From Icerya purchasi (taxonomy: Eukaryota > Arthropoda > Insecta > Hemiptera > Monophlebidae): a stretch of 64,000 bases of DNA. Below the pieces are notes generated by a model. It ran no database searches. It was not told where the DNA came from and saw only the letters and a list, made by a program, of their open reading frames with translations. How positions within the stretch are numbered: the first letter of the stretch is position 1; every line of letters starts with the position of its first letter. Position numbers and translations under genes: made by a program. Below, piece by piece: positions 1 through 13,139 of this stretch. The stretch covers positions 375,646,188 through 375,710,187 of the forward strand of contig CM077116.1 in assembly GCA_039619475.1 (NCBI GenBank), written 5' to 3'.

Positions 1-1078
1 ACCAAATCTTTTCTCTTCTTGTCACCTGTTTTCTTCCTGAAACTAAATCCTACTTATTACATATTCGGTGTTCGATTTTCGGTCCTAAATTTCTTCTAAT
101 CCGATTTAATCTGAATTAGACTACGATTTCCCCCGATCTTTTAATAAAAAACTATAGCTCGTAAAATAAGCGTACTTTCGGAAAGGCTACCATACGAGCC
201 ATTTTGAAATTTCACTACTTTACAAACACGTTTCAAATAATTTAATTTCCTTTAGTACTTATTGCGGTGCTCGAGTCTAATGAATTACGTAACGGAAAAA
301 CGCTAAATGGTAAGCTTTAACAGTACAACTGCTGGCGCAGATAATTAAAACATCGTACCCGGAAATAGGTACGTATATGTTTACAAATTAATTAACCAAA
401 AATAATCTGAAATTTCCGGCAAAAATAGAAACGGTTTTATTATCGCTAACTGCGGGTAGTTAAATACCTGCATACCGACGTCTCTGTTTTCGAAGTTATT
501 TATATGCAGATTTATTCGAACGAACTGATAAGAAAACCATTATTTAAATAAGGCCACTGCAACAGTTTCCTGCATGAGGCAATGTATCGGAACGATGTCA
601 GAGCAAAAATGTAATGATATATACAAAACGGGCAACAGGACAAAAATCCGATAGATTCTTTTATTTCAAAAAAGATCGTTGTTTAAAAATAATAAAAATT
701 AGTTCAAGATCAGCTTCGAAACCTAGTAAAATCTTGTAAAATATTTTCAGTAATAATAAATAAAAAATTATTTAAAAATCGTTTTCGTACATTTCATTTT
801 AAACGAGTGTATAATATTATTAAAAATAATACATATATGCAAAAAAAAAAAAAAAAGGTAATGAAGCAAATCCCATATCCTTAAGAAGGTATTATGGATT
901 GTAAAGCTAAGATTTACATAATATACCTTAATAGATCTGAAGAAAATATTGTGAGCCAATAATCCTTTTTTTCCACTTTTGCGATTGTCATTCGCTTTTA
1001 CTTTCCCAGATTTCTTAAGAACCCAATTATTTAAGATAATCTAGAAACAATTTAGGTTCATATATTTATATATATATA
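1..1078. other. AT-rich intergenic DNA, nothing recognised
   Basis: No open frame above background and no repeat structure were seen apart from an A-run at about 841-856. Confidence 0.6.
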
Positions 1079-1084
1079 CATACA

Positions 1085-2680
1085 TAGGCAGATTTAAGAG
1101 AAGGGCACGGGGGCATGTGTCCCACAAGACGGTCAAAAATAGGCAAAGAGCAAGAAGTTTAATACGGTCCCGTTATAATCACGTTCGTATTGCTTTTTTT
1201 TTATGTACTGTGGAGTTTTCTGTCCAAATGAGATCCCAGGAAAAGTTTTAGACCCATCGTAAAAACAATTATATTATGTGGAATGTAAAACATACCATTA
1301 AGAGATTACAGGGATGACTGTAACTTAGAATCGGAAATATTTTGAGAGTAAGGTAACTTCAGAGTGTTGTTGAAGTTTCAAATTGATGCTGGAGATGAGA
1401 TACTACATGACCATATAAAAACGTGTGCTAAAAACGCTTCTAACATTAGTAAGTCGGCACAAAATGACACTTGATTGAATGCTGCGGAGAAGTAATCGCA
1501 AACAAAATAGTAAACAAAATTAAAAAGATTAAATATTTTACGATTACCACAGATGTTTCTTTTTGTGAGCAGCTCAAAATTATTGTTCATCACATTTTGA
1601 AGGCATTGGAAAACCTTAACTTGGATATTACATTGTGTCGAAGTCAAGCATATGACGAAGGAGCCAACATAAGCCATAAAATAAAAGGTGTTCAGACATG
1701 CATATCCAGCATTCAGCCTTTAGTCTTTTTTACCTATTGTGCAAGCCACCGACTCAACTTATCAGTACAGCTTACACCGTAACCAGCATAAGAAATTCCA
1801 TGGGGATTATTTCAAGTGTAGCAACTTTCTTTTGTGAGTCAGCTTAACAAATACATCTCCTCAGAAAAGAAATGCAAGCTCATCTGTCAATGAAAAAAAA
1901 AAATAAAATATTAAAACAAATGTGTAAGACCAAATGGGTGGGTAAACGTGAAGCGGTTTTGACATTCTATGATGTCTTGCCATGTCTTCCTAGAATTTTG
2001 CAAGAAATCGCTGATCAAGGGAACAGAAGTGCTACACCGGTGATGTCATCAAAATTTCTTGTAAGCTTGGTAATCATCACTGAAAACAGTTACAGAAGTT
2101 GGTGTCCCATAACCTCAGCGACAAAGATATAGAGGATGCTTTGCAAAGTACTGGAGTATACAAAGAGGACCTCCCTTGTTTGATAGCTTTGAAGAGAGAG
2201 CTAAAAATTAATCAAAAGATGAGAGAAAATATCTCAAAGTTTCCAGCAGATGCTTACAAACGAGCAATAATGCTGCCTAATATTAAAACTCTCTGTCAAC
2301 TATTATGCACATTTCCTGTGACTACTAGCACTGCTGAGCGATCTTTCTCCACCTTAGGCCAATTGAAGACGTATCTTCGCAACAAAATGACAGAAGATAG
2401 TTTGAATGGGCCGGCTTTAATGCATATCCATCAAGACATTACGACAAAAATGAACCCTAATGAAGTAATGGATATCTTCAGCAGGAAATATAAAAGAAAA
2501 CTATCTTTATTAAACATGTAATTTTCTATTTCTTTGATATTAGTAAACCTTTATATTAATATTACAAGCTTATATCTTACAGTTATTGTTGTACTTTATT
2601 TGATTATCGCAAAAATGGAAACACTTGTTGCCCATTTGCCGCTGTGCCCCTATCAGAAAAAAAGTCTGGATCCGCCCTTA
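1085..2680 (+). mobile_element. Decayed hAT-type DNA transposon
   Basis: The right end, CTGGATCCGCCCTTA, is the complement of a typical hAT/ZMYM-type terminus (AGGGCGGATCC). The left end near 1087 reads GGCAGATTTAAG, a degraded version of the same terminal inverted repeat. Between them lies a broken transposase gene. The flanks are CATACATA on the left and CATATATA on the right, which could be a mutated 8-bp target duplication, but both sit in TA-rich sequence, so this is weak. The exact left boundary is uncertain by a few bases. Confidence 0.6.
1376..2521 (+). pseudogene. ZMYM1-like hAT transposase, frame-broken
   Basis: This is the remnant of a transposase related to zinc finger MYM-type protein 1 (DUF4371 region followed by a hAT dimerisation domain). 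Reading order: a DUF4371-like start at 1376 (FQIDAGDEILHDHI), a segment from 1471 ending in YCASHRLNLSVQL (RNase H-fold core), a segment from 1872 starting near TKWVGKREAVL, and from 2099 a hAT C-terminal dimerisation segment with FPVTTSTAERSFSTL. The pieces lie in at least three different frames, and the first is closed by TGA just before 1471, so no full product can be made. The 1471 segment starts at TTG, not ATG. The N-terminal zinc fingers are missing. Homology is by recall of the family and is fairly secure for the C-terminal block. Confidence 0.8.
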
Positions 2681-2711
2681 CATATATATATATATATATA
2701 TATATTTATAG

Positions 2712-2742
<31 letters not shown>
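2681..2742. repeat. (TA)n microsatellite
   Basis: TA dinucleotide repeat broken once by TTTATAGAAA. It abuts the right end of the hAT remnant. Confidence 0.9.
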
Positions 2743-2745
<3 letters not shown>

Positions 2746-2759
2746 CCTTGAACCTAACC

Positions 2760-4140
2760 AAGAGGCAAGTCTCTAGACCACCCATGCTAGTTCATCTATA
2801 ATGCTTACAGATGATTTGCTTCTACCGAATGCGTTATTTTTACCGTTTTTTTAAATTAGCGATGGTCAGTAATTACTTTTTTGCAAAAATCGTTAAATTG
2901 GAAACTACTTACAAATACGTCGCTATGACGGTGACCTAACAGGTCAGGTAATAAGAATTATTTTGTATCCGTTTTCTTAACATTACTCCCGGCAGAAAAA
3001 TAATCTAGCTGTTAATGTATAAAACTCAGTCCTTCGGACCTTACCATAGAGACAGCTTCTCTGAGTTTCTTACATGACAGCCTTTTGTAATTTTTATAGA
3101 AGAGTTGATTTTAAACGACTATGTCACTCATGGAAAACCTGTTTACGGAAATTGTAATAAAAATTGTTACGCAAACCGTAAATGAAAAAATAGCAAGATC
3201 GATCCTTCTATAAGAATTATTAAAAATATTATCCTCTGCGGGGGGGGGGTGACCCCATGGCGAAATAAGTTTTGTATATATATATATAAAATCAAGACAT
3301 TAGTTTAAAAAGTTACTAATAAAATCCAATGATTTCCATTTTTTGCTTTATTCTAGCAAAAGAAAATGTCCTGTTTTTGAAAATCAAAAAATCGATAACA
3401 GTAATATTTTAAATATTTGTTCTTATTTACGTTATTTGCCGACACAGTATTTACGCTCAGTGTTTCGAATTTATTAATTGTGTAACCGTATTTTACTTGG
3501 ACAGTTCCGCTTAGTCGCCAGAAAAAAAGAAAGACAATAATATACAGAAAGGAAGAGGACAGAGAAAAAACAAGACCAAGAGGAGAATAAAAATAATGTT
3601 CCGACTGTGTTAGGCCAGTAGTTGACGTAGTTGGCCAATTCTGTATTTCTTTTTTTCCACTATATCAGATAAATATTAAATAACTGCTGCATAAATTTGT
3701 TGACGTAAATTGATTTGCTGCTAAAATTTTTAACATTAGAAGCGGACTTCACAGTGAATTCGTAGCAAAAATGAATCTATCTCGTAGTACATAAGAATAA
3801 GAACGCAACCAAAACTGAAATTTAAGGGAAAACAGAATTTAAAAAATTCGTTTCCAAAAAGTTCACTTTGACCAAAATTTATATGTTCATTAAACTATTC
3901 AAATTTGAAATCATTTTAAATTTTCAACCGAAATTTGCGTATTTTTAGAAAGGCTATTTTGTCGAAGTTTCATCAGTCACTTCTACAATTGATCATATAC
4001 AGATGAAATTTGAATTGTGCTTTCGCAAAAATTAAAACATCTTGTTAAAATTGTTAGAAAAATTGTCGACCTTTTATTTTTACAAAATCGCCCAACATTT
4101 TCCTGGAAAAGGCTTAAGTTCAACTGCGCTATACAATATA
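2760..4140. other. Intergenic, nothing recognised
   Basis: AT-rich sequence with a G-run at about 3240-3250 and a short TA tract at about 3275. No coding or structured element could be supported. Confidence 0.55.
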
Positions 4141-4147
4141 TATTGTA

Positions 4148-4164
4148 CATATATATATATTTAA

Positions 4165-4195
<31 letters not shown>

Positions 4196-4204
4196 CGCGC
4201 GCAC
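4148..4204. repeat. Compound microsatellite (AT)n (GT)n (CG)n
   Basis: A short AT tract is followed by about 14 GT units (4165-4192) and then alternating CGCGCG. The alternating purine/pyrimidine pattern is of the kind that can adopt Z-DNA. Confidence 0.9.
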
Positions 4205-5060
4205 TGGTAAAAGGAGATGGAATTCAGAGCCGAGTACGTGTTTAATCGTACCACTGGGAACGATAAAAATTTAAGTTTTTCAATTTCGTAGGTGTCCTCC
4301 TTTGATTATCAACAACCTCCGCACTTCCTGCATTTAGAATGCACTTCGGAGCTCCAGGAAGTTATCCCGGTTTTTAATTATTAAACCCCGCAGTGCGAAG
4401 ATTTTTGTTTTGGCTCTACAGATAGAACGTAATTTTTAGATACGCTGCACTCTGTTTCCTAAATGATAAATAGTCATTCTATATACAACCGCTGAATGTG
4501 AGCAATCGCATTCGGGAATTTTTTTTTCCCCCTTGTCACGTGACTTCCCAAAAAAAGGGGGCATAACGGTATTTTACCCGTTCAACGTCAGAAATTTTTC
4601 CTGTACAATCTCTCATTGCAATCGGGATAAGCTCCAATTGAGGCATTTATTTACTACTAATCTGCGTTTCAGTATTTCGCAAGAAGTATAAAGGGGTGAG
4701 AATTCAGTTAACGTAAAAGAAAGAGCTTGATAAGTTATAGGCAGCAGTTTTGTGAATTTGACGCGAGTGCCCAGCCTTTCGTTCAAATTCCTTGATTTCG
4801 GTTGGCTGCTGATTCGTTGCAATTACCGACTGATTCGATGTACCGAATTTATTTTACCGGTTTTTATAATTTTCGCTTTCTGACCTTTCATCGTAGCTTT
4901 ATTATTTTGTCTTGCGCTTATTTAAATTTTTATATTCATTTATTCTTTCTTTCCTACCTTTCATTTTGCATTTTGAAATAGTTCATTTCAAGTCAACTGA
5001 ACTAAAAGCGTTATCATTACAATTTTGGTTTTCCAAAATTCAAGCGTATAATTTATTACC
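4205..5060. other. Intergenic, nothing recognised
   Basis: No supported feature. Short open frames on both strands have no protein-like composition. Confidence 0.5.
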
Positions 5061-5061
5061 G

Positions 5062-5100
5062 ATTATTATTATTATTATGGCGATTATGATTATGATAATG

Positions 5101-5133
<33 letters not shown>

Positions 5134-5134
5134 G
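5062..5134. repeat. (ATT)n microsatellite
   Basis: ATT/ATG triplet repeat, interrupted at about 5076-5100 by GAT variants. It creates a spurious poly-isoleucine open frame. Confidence 0.9.
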
Positions 5135-5144
5135 CGAGCAGTAA

Positions 5145-6290
5145 TGGTGGCGGTATTTAGGCGCGATATACACTGTAACTAATGTCCAAAGATGCGTTTT
5201 TTTTTTCTAAATTAAGCTGATTTAAGAAAATCAGGAAGTTCGTATTATATAAAATACGAGCTGATAAGTTTTATTTTGGGTTCTACAGTTATGATGTGTA
5301 CCACCGGTAAATGTGGAATATCGAGTATGTAGACATTACGATGGGGGAACATTATTCATTAACAAATACGTTTTTTTTTTAATTAAGCAAGTATGATAAT
5401 GTTTTGATTAAGTTGGAAAGATGCTTGTGCATCGTATCTGACCGACTAAAAATTGCTGATTTCCGGAATGTCATATTCGCCGGCATTTATGTTTGAATTT
5501 TAATTTGACGAATACTTTCTAATCGTTCAATTTTAACATTTGATGTCAAAAATATGTATATCCATTCATCGACTGAACTACCTTCTTCGATATTCGAGTA
5601 CTGGAATAATTTTCTGTTTCATTCGTACCGCTCTCGTTACGTTGCTTGTACAGTTTGTAGCATTGGAAAATCGGCTTCCCGTTTGTTTGCCAGTCCTGTT
5701 ACCATTGACGATAAGTGCATTGTTCGTAAAACGTAACAATCGCGGTATCTGAAAATCTCGTGTGATGCGAGCTACTGCTCGGTGCAACTTTCCCATTTTA
5801 ATTTATCAGTTAACCTTCGACCCTTTTGTTTACCATAACGGAAAAGGTACTTAAACGAAGAAGTTATAGAATAGTTTCATCGATATGCACGAGTTCAAAT
5901 TTGAAATAGTCAAAGAGACCATAAAGGAGATATATGTACAAATACGCATAAATGTGTATATATAAACCGGATACCACGATCTCTGCCATTCCACCAAAGT
6001 ATTTTTCCATCTTCACTTTCAAAGTTTCGTATCGTAGAGTCGTAATTAAGCAATAATTCTACAGCACTATCAACTTCTCGTATGTAACCCCACTTTCACT
6101 GATGGTTCGAAAAAGCCTGATGGCGCTGACCAGCAAATAAATTAAAATTAAAATTAAAATTAAGAAGGTTTTCAACTAATTCGGTAGCATGTAAGTTATA
6201 AAATATTTTATTTCTACGGTTACGTACACGTTTAATATATAACTGACATTATCTTTAAGTTACATACTTTACTTTCAGTATCTAAATTTT
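5145..6290. other. Intergenic, nothing firm
   Basis: At about 6092-6120 one frame reads FTDGSK followed by short AAATT repeats (6136-6164). This resembles the first RNase H motif of the LINEs elsewhere in the window, but it is too short to call. The rest shows nothing. Confidence 0.45.
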
Positions 6291-6293
6291 AAA

Positions 6294-7673
6294 GGGTCTA
6301 GCCGGTTAAATGGGGGTAAAAATTTGAACCAAACTTTATTAAAAAAACATGTATACATCTAGAGCATGAAAAAAGTAGTTGATGCTGAAAGTTTCAGACT
6401 CCTAGTCCCACAGGGGGCTACTATAGTTACCATTTTGTAATTTTCGGGTTTTTTACGATATTTCAGCCATTTTTCGATCGATTTTAAAAATTCTTGTTGG
6501 AAGTTAAAGATAATGGAAAGTTCTATAACGGAGAATTTTTTCAGATTTTTAGACGCTAAGTTCAAATTTTTTTAAGATGTCATAAAAAATATTTTAAAAA
6601 TTCCGTAACGACGAAAATAATATATAACATGTATTGTAGTGTAAACTATCTACTGAAATGTTTTCAGATTTCTAATAAAGGGTGGAAGAGGTTCAAAAAA
6701 AAAATAAAAACATGCATTTTTGGCTGAAATACCTTTTGAAATTCAACTAATAACAACGGAAAAGGTATATGTTACGTATTTGAAGATAACTAGTTTTCCT
6801 GAATCTGTTCAGATTGTTAGAATATGTATAATAAAAAATAAATAAATAAATTAGCTAGTAAATAAAAACCTACTTTTTAGCATTAAATTCTCTGAGAATT
6901 CAACTAACAGCATGTCTTATCGCACAGGACTAGCTCTGAGCTAGCTTAGTTATTACAAATCATTGAAAAATTACTGAACGATGGCTTCCGAATTTTTTTC
7001 CGTTTTATTGAAAAAATTAACGGTTTTTCTTTGTTATAAATATGACAGTAATGTATTTAAACTAATGAATTATAACTCTGAAAAATAATAATACTTTTAA
7101 GAAATAAAAAAATATAAAGATCCTACACGAATTTAAAATTCCCATAATAGCAAATTAGGCAACACAATAACAAATTATGTAACTTACACTTTATAGTTTG
7201 CTTCCAGTTGAGGTTTCAGAGGTTTTTGCAGCCAAAAATGGATGTTTTTTATTTTTTTTGAATTTCTTCCACCCTTTATTAAAAAATCTGAAACCATTTC
7301 AGTAGATAGTTCACACTACAATACATGTTATATATTATTCTTGTCGTAACGGAATTTTTAAAATATTTTTTATGACATCTTAAAAAAATTTGAACGTTTC
7401 TAAAAACTTTGAACTTAGCGTCTAAAAATCTGAAAAAATTCGCCATTTTAGAACATTCTATTATCGTTAACCTCCAACAAGAATTTTTAAAATCGATCGG
7501 AAAATGGCTGAAATATCGTAAAAAACTCGAAAATCACAAAATAGCAGCCCCCGTGGGACTAGGAGTCTGAAACTTTCAGCATCAACTACTTTTTTCTTGC
7601 TCTAGATGTATACATGTTTTTTTATAAAGTTTGGTTCAAATTGTTACCCCCCCCCCCTTAACCGGCTAGACCA
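6294..7673. repeat. Long foldback (inverted-repeat) element, 1.38 kb
   Basis: The left arm starts GGGTCTAGCCGGTTAA at 6294. The right arm ends with its complement TTAACCGGCTAGACC at about 7672. Inside each arm the same landmarks recur in reverse order: the CTAGAGCATG / TTGCTCTAGATG block, the GAAAGTTTCAGACTCCTAG block, the CGATCGATTTTAAAAATTC block and the GGGTGGAAGAGG / TTCTTCCACCC block. The arms are about 430 bp and imperfect; the spacer is about 510 bp and non-coding. This is the organisation of a foldback or long-TIR MITE-like element. No target duplication could be read. Confidence 0.85.
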
Positions 7674-7679
7674 TTTGTA

Positions 7680-10195
7680 TAAATTTCAAAAATTTCAGCA
7701 CCGAGGATATAAATTGAACGTTAAAGAAATTTGGGGCAATTTTTTTATTATTTAATTATTCACTTATTCCTCGCTACCTTTAAGAAGAAAATTGTTCATT
7801 TTAATGGTTTTGATTTTTCTTTCACAACCATTTGAGCGGGCGCTAATCATAGAACACTGACATTTGTTTGTTTGACGACTTTGAAGTTTGCGTAATGTAA
7901 GTTCCTGTCGATATGATTTTCGTAATACAAGGGAAACTTGAGACACCGTGAACCTGCTGAGAAATTGAATAACTCCATTGTTCTTACGCTTAGATTACAA
8001 CTTAGTTTTAGGAAATATTTCCTTTGCGAGTAGAGGATATCCGAGACGCATTATACTTCCCGAGATTACGACAAAGCTGATTATCGGTGGAAACAGAGAG
8101 TAAAAATCTCCTCAATCCGGTCTTTCACTTCCTGCTTATTTGGAGCTTGGTAATACGGAGAACTTTGCTGAAAAACTAAAATGAATTTATAAAAATTTAA
8201 CAGGAGAACAGTTCCGATAAACCAGTGAAAGTTCTACGTAGAATTATTTCGAGATAATAAGTTTGATAAGAAGGAAATTGATTGTAAGATTCGTCGTTCG
8301 AAAATATCTGCAGCAACCTCTTAATGAACTGTAAAAAAAGAACTGTAAAGAAAATAGCTAAGCAAAATTAGCGTGTCTATCCTTTTTTTTTGTTTTTTTT
8401 TTTTTTGCTTTACTTTATTGTGAAACCTGCCATTTCTATTTGGGTTTTTTTTCCCAGCACGTCTATAAACAAATAACGAGTAGTATATACCTTAATAGAA
8501 CTGAAGCAATCGTACACTTTCCCTATAAACCAACTCTTTTCAGCGTGGACAGGAAAAAAAACAACGTTTTCTGGCATGCATCACTGATAGCCCGTGCGCA
8601 GTTCAGTTATTAAGATGCTTATAAAAACACACTCCAATGCAGTTTGCTTACTTAGCGATTGTGCTAACAACACAACTTTCAAAATTATATTAAATATGAT
8701 CCTAATCTTATTTTTACAGCTGCGACTCACATACTTCATATATGAGTTCTTTTGTCCTCCTTCAACATTCCTATACTAATTTTCTATGAAAATTACTAGC
8801 CATACCGCGGATAAGAAAGTGGCAGATTTTATCATTTCTTTCCACATCATTATTTTAATAAACTTCCAATCCCTCTAGTATGTCCCCTTGAACGTGTCTG
8901 AAATTTATCGGAAGGAAAGAGTTGTTATTAGAAAATTCTTGTGATATTTTTATCTATTAGCACTTACATTTCCTAGCCGTACCGCCCGGGGTCTGCTTTT
9001 CTCGATCTTTCCATGCTTGTTTTTGTTTTATTCTTTAAAACAATTTAAATATAAACAAGGAGGTTCAGAGTATCCGCAAACAGTGCGTCCTAAAGGATCA
9101 AATTTTTACGTACATATACATTCTGAATATATGTAGACAGTAGAAATAATAATTAAAATATTTAAAAATAAATAAATTTAATCGATTGATCACTATTCTT
9201 TTTGTTGTTAGAAACATGTTTAACTCGTATGTTCTTAATATTACTAGAAGCTTTAAGTCACATCGTCTATTTGTTGGTACCATATGCGTTAATTTTTTCT
9301 TAATAATTGTATCGGTTTAATTGTTGAGGCTAAATTACGAACTAGCTCGAATGAATTATCTTGCCTACCTTATTTTTACCAGCGCTGCTTGTTTACTTCG
9401 TCATGTCGGAAGAAACAAAAGTGGAATGGAAATCTGAAATCAGAATCTCGTAATATTTTGCTTTTCTTTTTAGGTTAATAATATGCATCAACCCGGTGGT
9501 TTTTACTTTCGAGTAACGTTTCTCGTTTATGAGCTAAAAAGGGCTAATATAAACATTTTTGAAATTCTTTTAAGCCGTTTACTCCTTTTTCTAGGAGATA
9601 AATTCGAACTTTTAAACGGTAGAATAAGCGATCTTTGCGGCTTCAGATTGACGGAGGAGTTTAAAAAGTTATGACTTAATTAATACAATGATGCTTAATT
9701 TTAGCGAACAATGATTTATTTTTAATTTCGATGTATATTAAAATGTTCTCCTTCCGACCTCACCACAAAGAGATAGCTCCTGATGTTAGTCATTAAGAAA
9801 TCAATTCTTAGTTGATAACGTCATCTTTCGTAAAACGAAAAAGTCGCAGGTATCTTTACTGGATTATCTTATTACTGTCGGTGTAAAAATTGCATCATCA
9901 TTAAAACGGGTCAGATTTTGCTGCAGAATTTTCCTATCACCCCCGACGAAACAATGACAAAGTCATATAATTTATTAATATTGAAATACTTCTCCTACAA
10001 AGTAAATAGAAATGATATAAATCAAAACGTACAGCTCAGTGGACGTAATCAAAAAAGTAAATAAAAGCAAATATCCACATACACGGTGAAGAGGTTTTTT
10101 TCCACTTTCACTGGTAAAAAAAAAAATAAACAGTGCCTATGACATAAAACGTACGTTAGTAAATTAAATCGAATTTATCCGTACGTGAGGGCTAA
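7680..10195. other. Intergenic, nothing recognised
   Basis: Contains T-runs at 8385-8406. A 63-codon ATG frame at 9483-9674 is preceded by a good acceptor-like tract (TTTGCTTTTCTTTTTAG), but its product has no recognisable motif. I would not call a gene here. Confidence 0.5.
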
Positions 10196-10199
10196 ACCA

Positions 10200-10238
10200 A
10201 TAATAATAATAATAATAATAATAACAATAATAACAATG
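10200..10238. repeat. (AAT)n microsatellite
   Basis: About 12 AAT units, ending with CAA variants. Confidence 0.9.
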
Positions 10239-10530
10239 TAGCGAGTTACACATGGCAACCGATACATTTAAGATCGCAAAAAAAATTTTGTTGAGACGAA
10301 CAGACACAGAAAGCTGGGATACGAATTTAAGGATGGCCCATGGAATCCTGATGATACGAAATATATACATTTTTTTTTTTAAATTTTATGTTGACTTTTC
10401 ATTATTAACATATTTTAATTCGAAAATAACCGGTGAATTATGTATTCTTGTTTATTTCATAATTATATTCCGCGAATAATTTATTTTACATTATTTCTGT
10501 TTATTTACGTTAGAAACTTAACTGAAATTT

Positions 10531-10604
10531 AAGAAAAAAAAAGCTAACAATAACTTTTAATTAAGAAAAAAAAAGCTAACAATAACTTTTAATTAAGAAA
10601 AAAT
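10531..10604. repeat. 32-bp tandem duplication
   Basis: Two exact copies of a 32-bp unit that begins AAGAAAAAAAAAGCTAAC and ends AACTTTTAATT (10531-10562, 10563-10594), plus the start of a third. Confidence 0.9.
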
Positions 10605-11455
10605 AAAGTTTAATCAAAGTATCAAGTAGAAAAACGTAACTGATGGTTGTTTCTTTTTTGGGACATTAGTTGAAGTATGTAATTTCTACAGTATCGAGGA
10701 AATTGTCTAAGCCGTTCGAATTTTTCATTTTTAATCGAGCCATACTTTCTTTTATTTTTTTTCGTAATAATTACTTTATAATATAAATGCGCAGAGAACA
10801 CGAAATGTACGGTGTTGCTGAAAATCTACGAATACTATCAGCTCCTAATGGGGCTAGGTTTTTCGCATTTCTTAATTTTGTTCTTTTAGTCGCGAGATTT
10901 GACGATAATTAATGCCGTCAATTTTCCACAATGTATCCGGTATTTTTAATTTCCTGACTCCGATTTAAAATCGTATACATATACTACTGTGTTTTATGTG
11001 TTAGCGCGTGAGACAAAAATTTCACATTTATCAACGTGCTCGCAGATAACGAAAGCGCATTTTGGCTTATCGAACGAGGGAATAAAAAAAAAAAAAATAT
11101 CAAAATTGGCGAAATTAATTTTATAACGCAATGCACTTATAAATTTATAAATTGACCGTATTATTAATTTTGAAGCTCCATTTTGAACTGCTCTATCGGT
11201 GTACGATTAAATTTGTGATAATGTATCACTCGAGTCATCCGCTCTCTTTAGATATTATCAATAACGCCATAATAATAATTCATTACGTATACGTGTTTCG
11301 TTTTATTCTTCCATTCGGTTTAAAATCAATTTCTTTTTTACTAATTTAAGTTATACATTTTTTAAACATCGCAATAACGTACATTCTCGTAAACAAAAAA
11401 ATAGGAGTCATCTGGGTTTCATTAAAATCCTGTCGGCGAACAATTGGAGCGAGAT
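10605..11455. other. Intergenic, nothing recognised
   Basis: AT-rich. No supported coding, RNA or repeat feature. Confidence 0.5.
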
Positions 11456-12090
11456 CAGGCGTGGATTTAGGGGAGGTCCAGGGGGGCCGTAGCCCCGGGC
11501 CCCGCCATATAAAGGGGCCACCAAGAGACACCCACTTTCGACATGTAATAAAACATCAGCTTTTTTTTAAATAAATAGAATTAACTTTACAGGATCAAGT
11601 GAATTTTTTAATACATTTATTTGTTAATAATTTTGGATCCATTTTTATTTCCTCCTAAACTTCGTAATAGTAAAATTTCGAGAGTTTCGTAAAAACTTAC
11701 CAGAAATTTGTTTTAAAGTATAACGAGTCAGAATCTACGTTTTTAGGAAATGTCTGTATGAATGTGTGTGCGTGTGTATACGCGCAACACACGCACACAC
11801 ACTATCCGTTTATGCAAATCTTTGGTTAAAATTTGCTGAAAAATTCATGGTTCAAAATTATATATATATATATTTTTTTTTTTTTGACATCGAAAATTCT
11901 ACCGATTGTCTATATGATATTTAGTTTTGTTCACGTTAATAATTATATGTTAATTCGCGAATTCAAAATAATATAATTAAATCAAATTATAGAAAATTTA
12001 ATTATTCTATAAAACTGATAATTTTGTCAGTTCCGAAAAGGGCCCCTAATATTTCAGTAGCCCCGGGCCTATATTTAATCCGAAATTACA
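11456..12090. mobile_element. Non-autonomous hAT-like element
   Basis: The left end reads CAGGCGTGGATTTAGG followed by CCGTAGCCCCGGGCCCCG and AAAGGGGCC. Near the right end is AAGGGCCCCTAATATTTC, then AGTAGCCCCGGGCCTATA and TTTAATCCG, which is the inverted counterpart (GGATTAAATATAGGCCCGGGGC in complement). GC-rich termini around an AT-rich, non-coding ~550-bp core fit a MITE derived from the ZMYM-type hAT group. No convincing 8-bp target duplication is visible and the right boundary is approximate. Confidence 0.6.
11764..11802. repeat. GT/CA-rich perfect hairpin
   Basis: TGTGTGCGTGTGT is followed, after a short ATACGCGCA-type loop, by ACACACGCACACA. The stem is about 14 bp and perfect, and lies inside the hAT-like element. 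Confidence 0.8.
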
Positions 12091-12094
12091 TTAC

Positions 12095-13130
12095 AGACGT
12101 ATACTTTAATTAGTTCACACCGGCGTTTTTTCGTTTCCATGCAAAAACATAAGCATAAAATGAGAATAACTTCACTATTCCATAACTATCTGCTACGATT
12201 ATTCTCAGACAAAAAAGAAAAGAAAAACAAAAGACCGTATATTTTAGGTAAAATTCTTCGATACCCGTTAAATCTTGTTTATTTCATTTTTAAAATATAA
12301 GAAAAAAGAATTATATTTTTTTACAATATTATTTTACCGTGGCATTGCTGTGACAAACAACTCAATGTACGCTATTTTACGTGAAGTTTTTAATATAGAT
12401 TCTTTTGAGTTTATTTTGAAATTCGGTTACCTGAGCATGAAGTTTGTTTTTGTTTGTTTTATAAACAAGGACATTTCTAAGCTCGCCAATAGACGGCATT
12501 AACCAATGACATTTTACTGTTGTCAAAAAACTCATTAAACCGGAGACTAATAATATGAGCCATAAACTAGTTTATTAACAAAACGAAGAAATTCTCACTT
12601 AATTTTTTCTTGTATGCGGTCTTTTTTTCGTAAAAATCACAAAGGTATTATTGTTATTTTAAAATATTTTTTTCACCGTTTTAAATATAACAACTACATC
12701 GATTGATAACGAAAAGAGGTTACATATAATTATCACTCCACGCACGTGCTTATTAGTAAAAGTACAAAGTGTATGAGCAAACCTGAAAACCAACATTTTT
12801 TTTAATAATTTCACTAATCCGCGATTGTCGAAATATAAAAATATTTCGTTCTCGATTAATTACGCTAATAATTCAAAGTCAACACATATTTCGATATTAA
12901 TATTTTTTATTAAATTACTAATAGAAAATCCCCCCCCCCCCCAAAAAAAAAGAGAAAAGAAAAAATAATTACCTTTTAAACACTGCGATCAAAAAAGAAA
13001 AAAAAAAGAGTTAAACGAAGCTTGAATTCGCGATTTTCGGACTACGTTTATCAATTATTATTCAAGTTAAAACGAAAGCTGAAATTTTATTTAGAAAAAA
13101 AAAAAACAATATAATTACGTGTAGAAAAAT
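12095..13130. other. Intergenic, nothing recognised
   Basis: AT-rich, with a C-run at about 12930-12942 and many A-runs. No supported feature. Confidence 0.5.
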
Positions 13131-13139
13131 AATTTTAAA

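Noticed and set aside
895..960. Repeat shared with 8480-8520 (ATACCTTAATAGA phrase)
   Set aside because: Similarity limited to about 20 bp; consistent with chance in AT-rich DNA.
3020..3080. Repeat shared with 9745-9805 (CTTCGGACCTTACCATAGAG-like phrase)
   Set aside because: Only about 30 bp of loose similarity with no extension on either side; not enough to define a family.
6090..6165. FTDGSK phrase followed by AAATT repeats
   Set aside because: Too short to separate an RNase H relic from chance; no other LINE motif nearby.
9483..9674. 63-codon ATG frame preceded by an acceptor-like T-rich tract
   Set aside because: No motif, no donor partner or convincing poly(A) signal; acceptor-like tracts are common in T-rich DNA.
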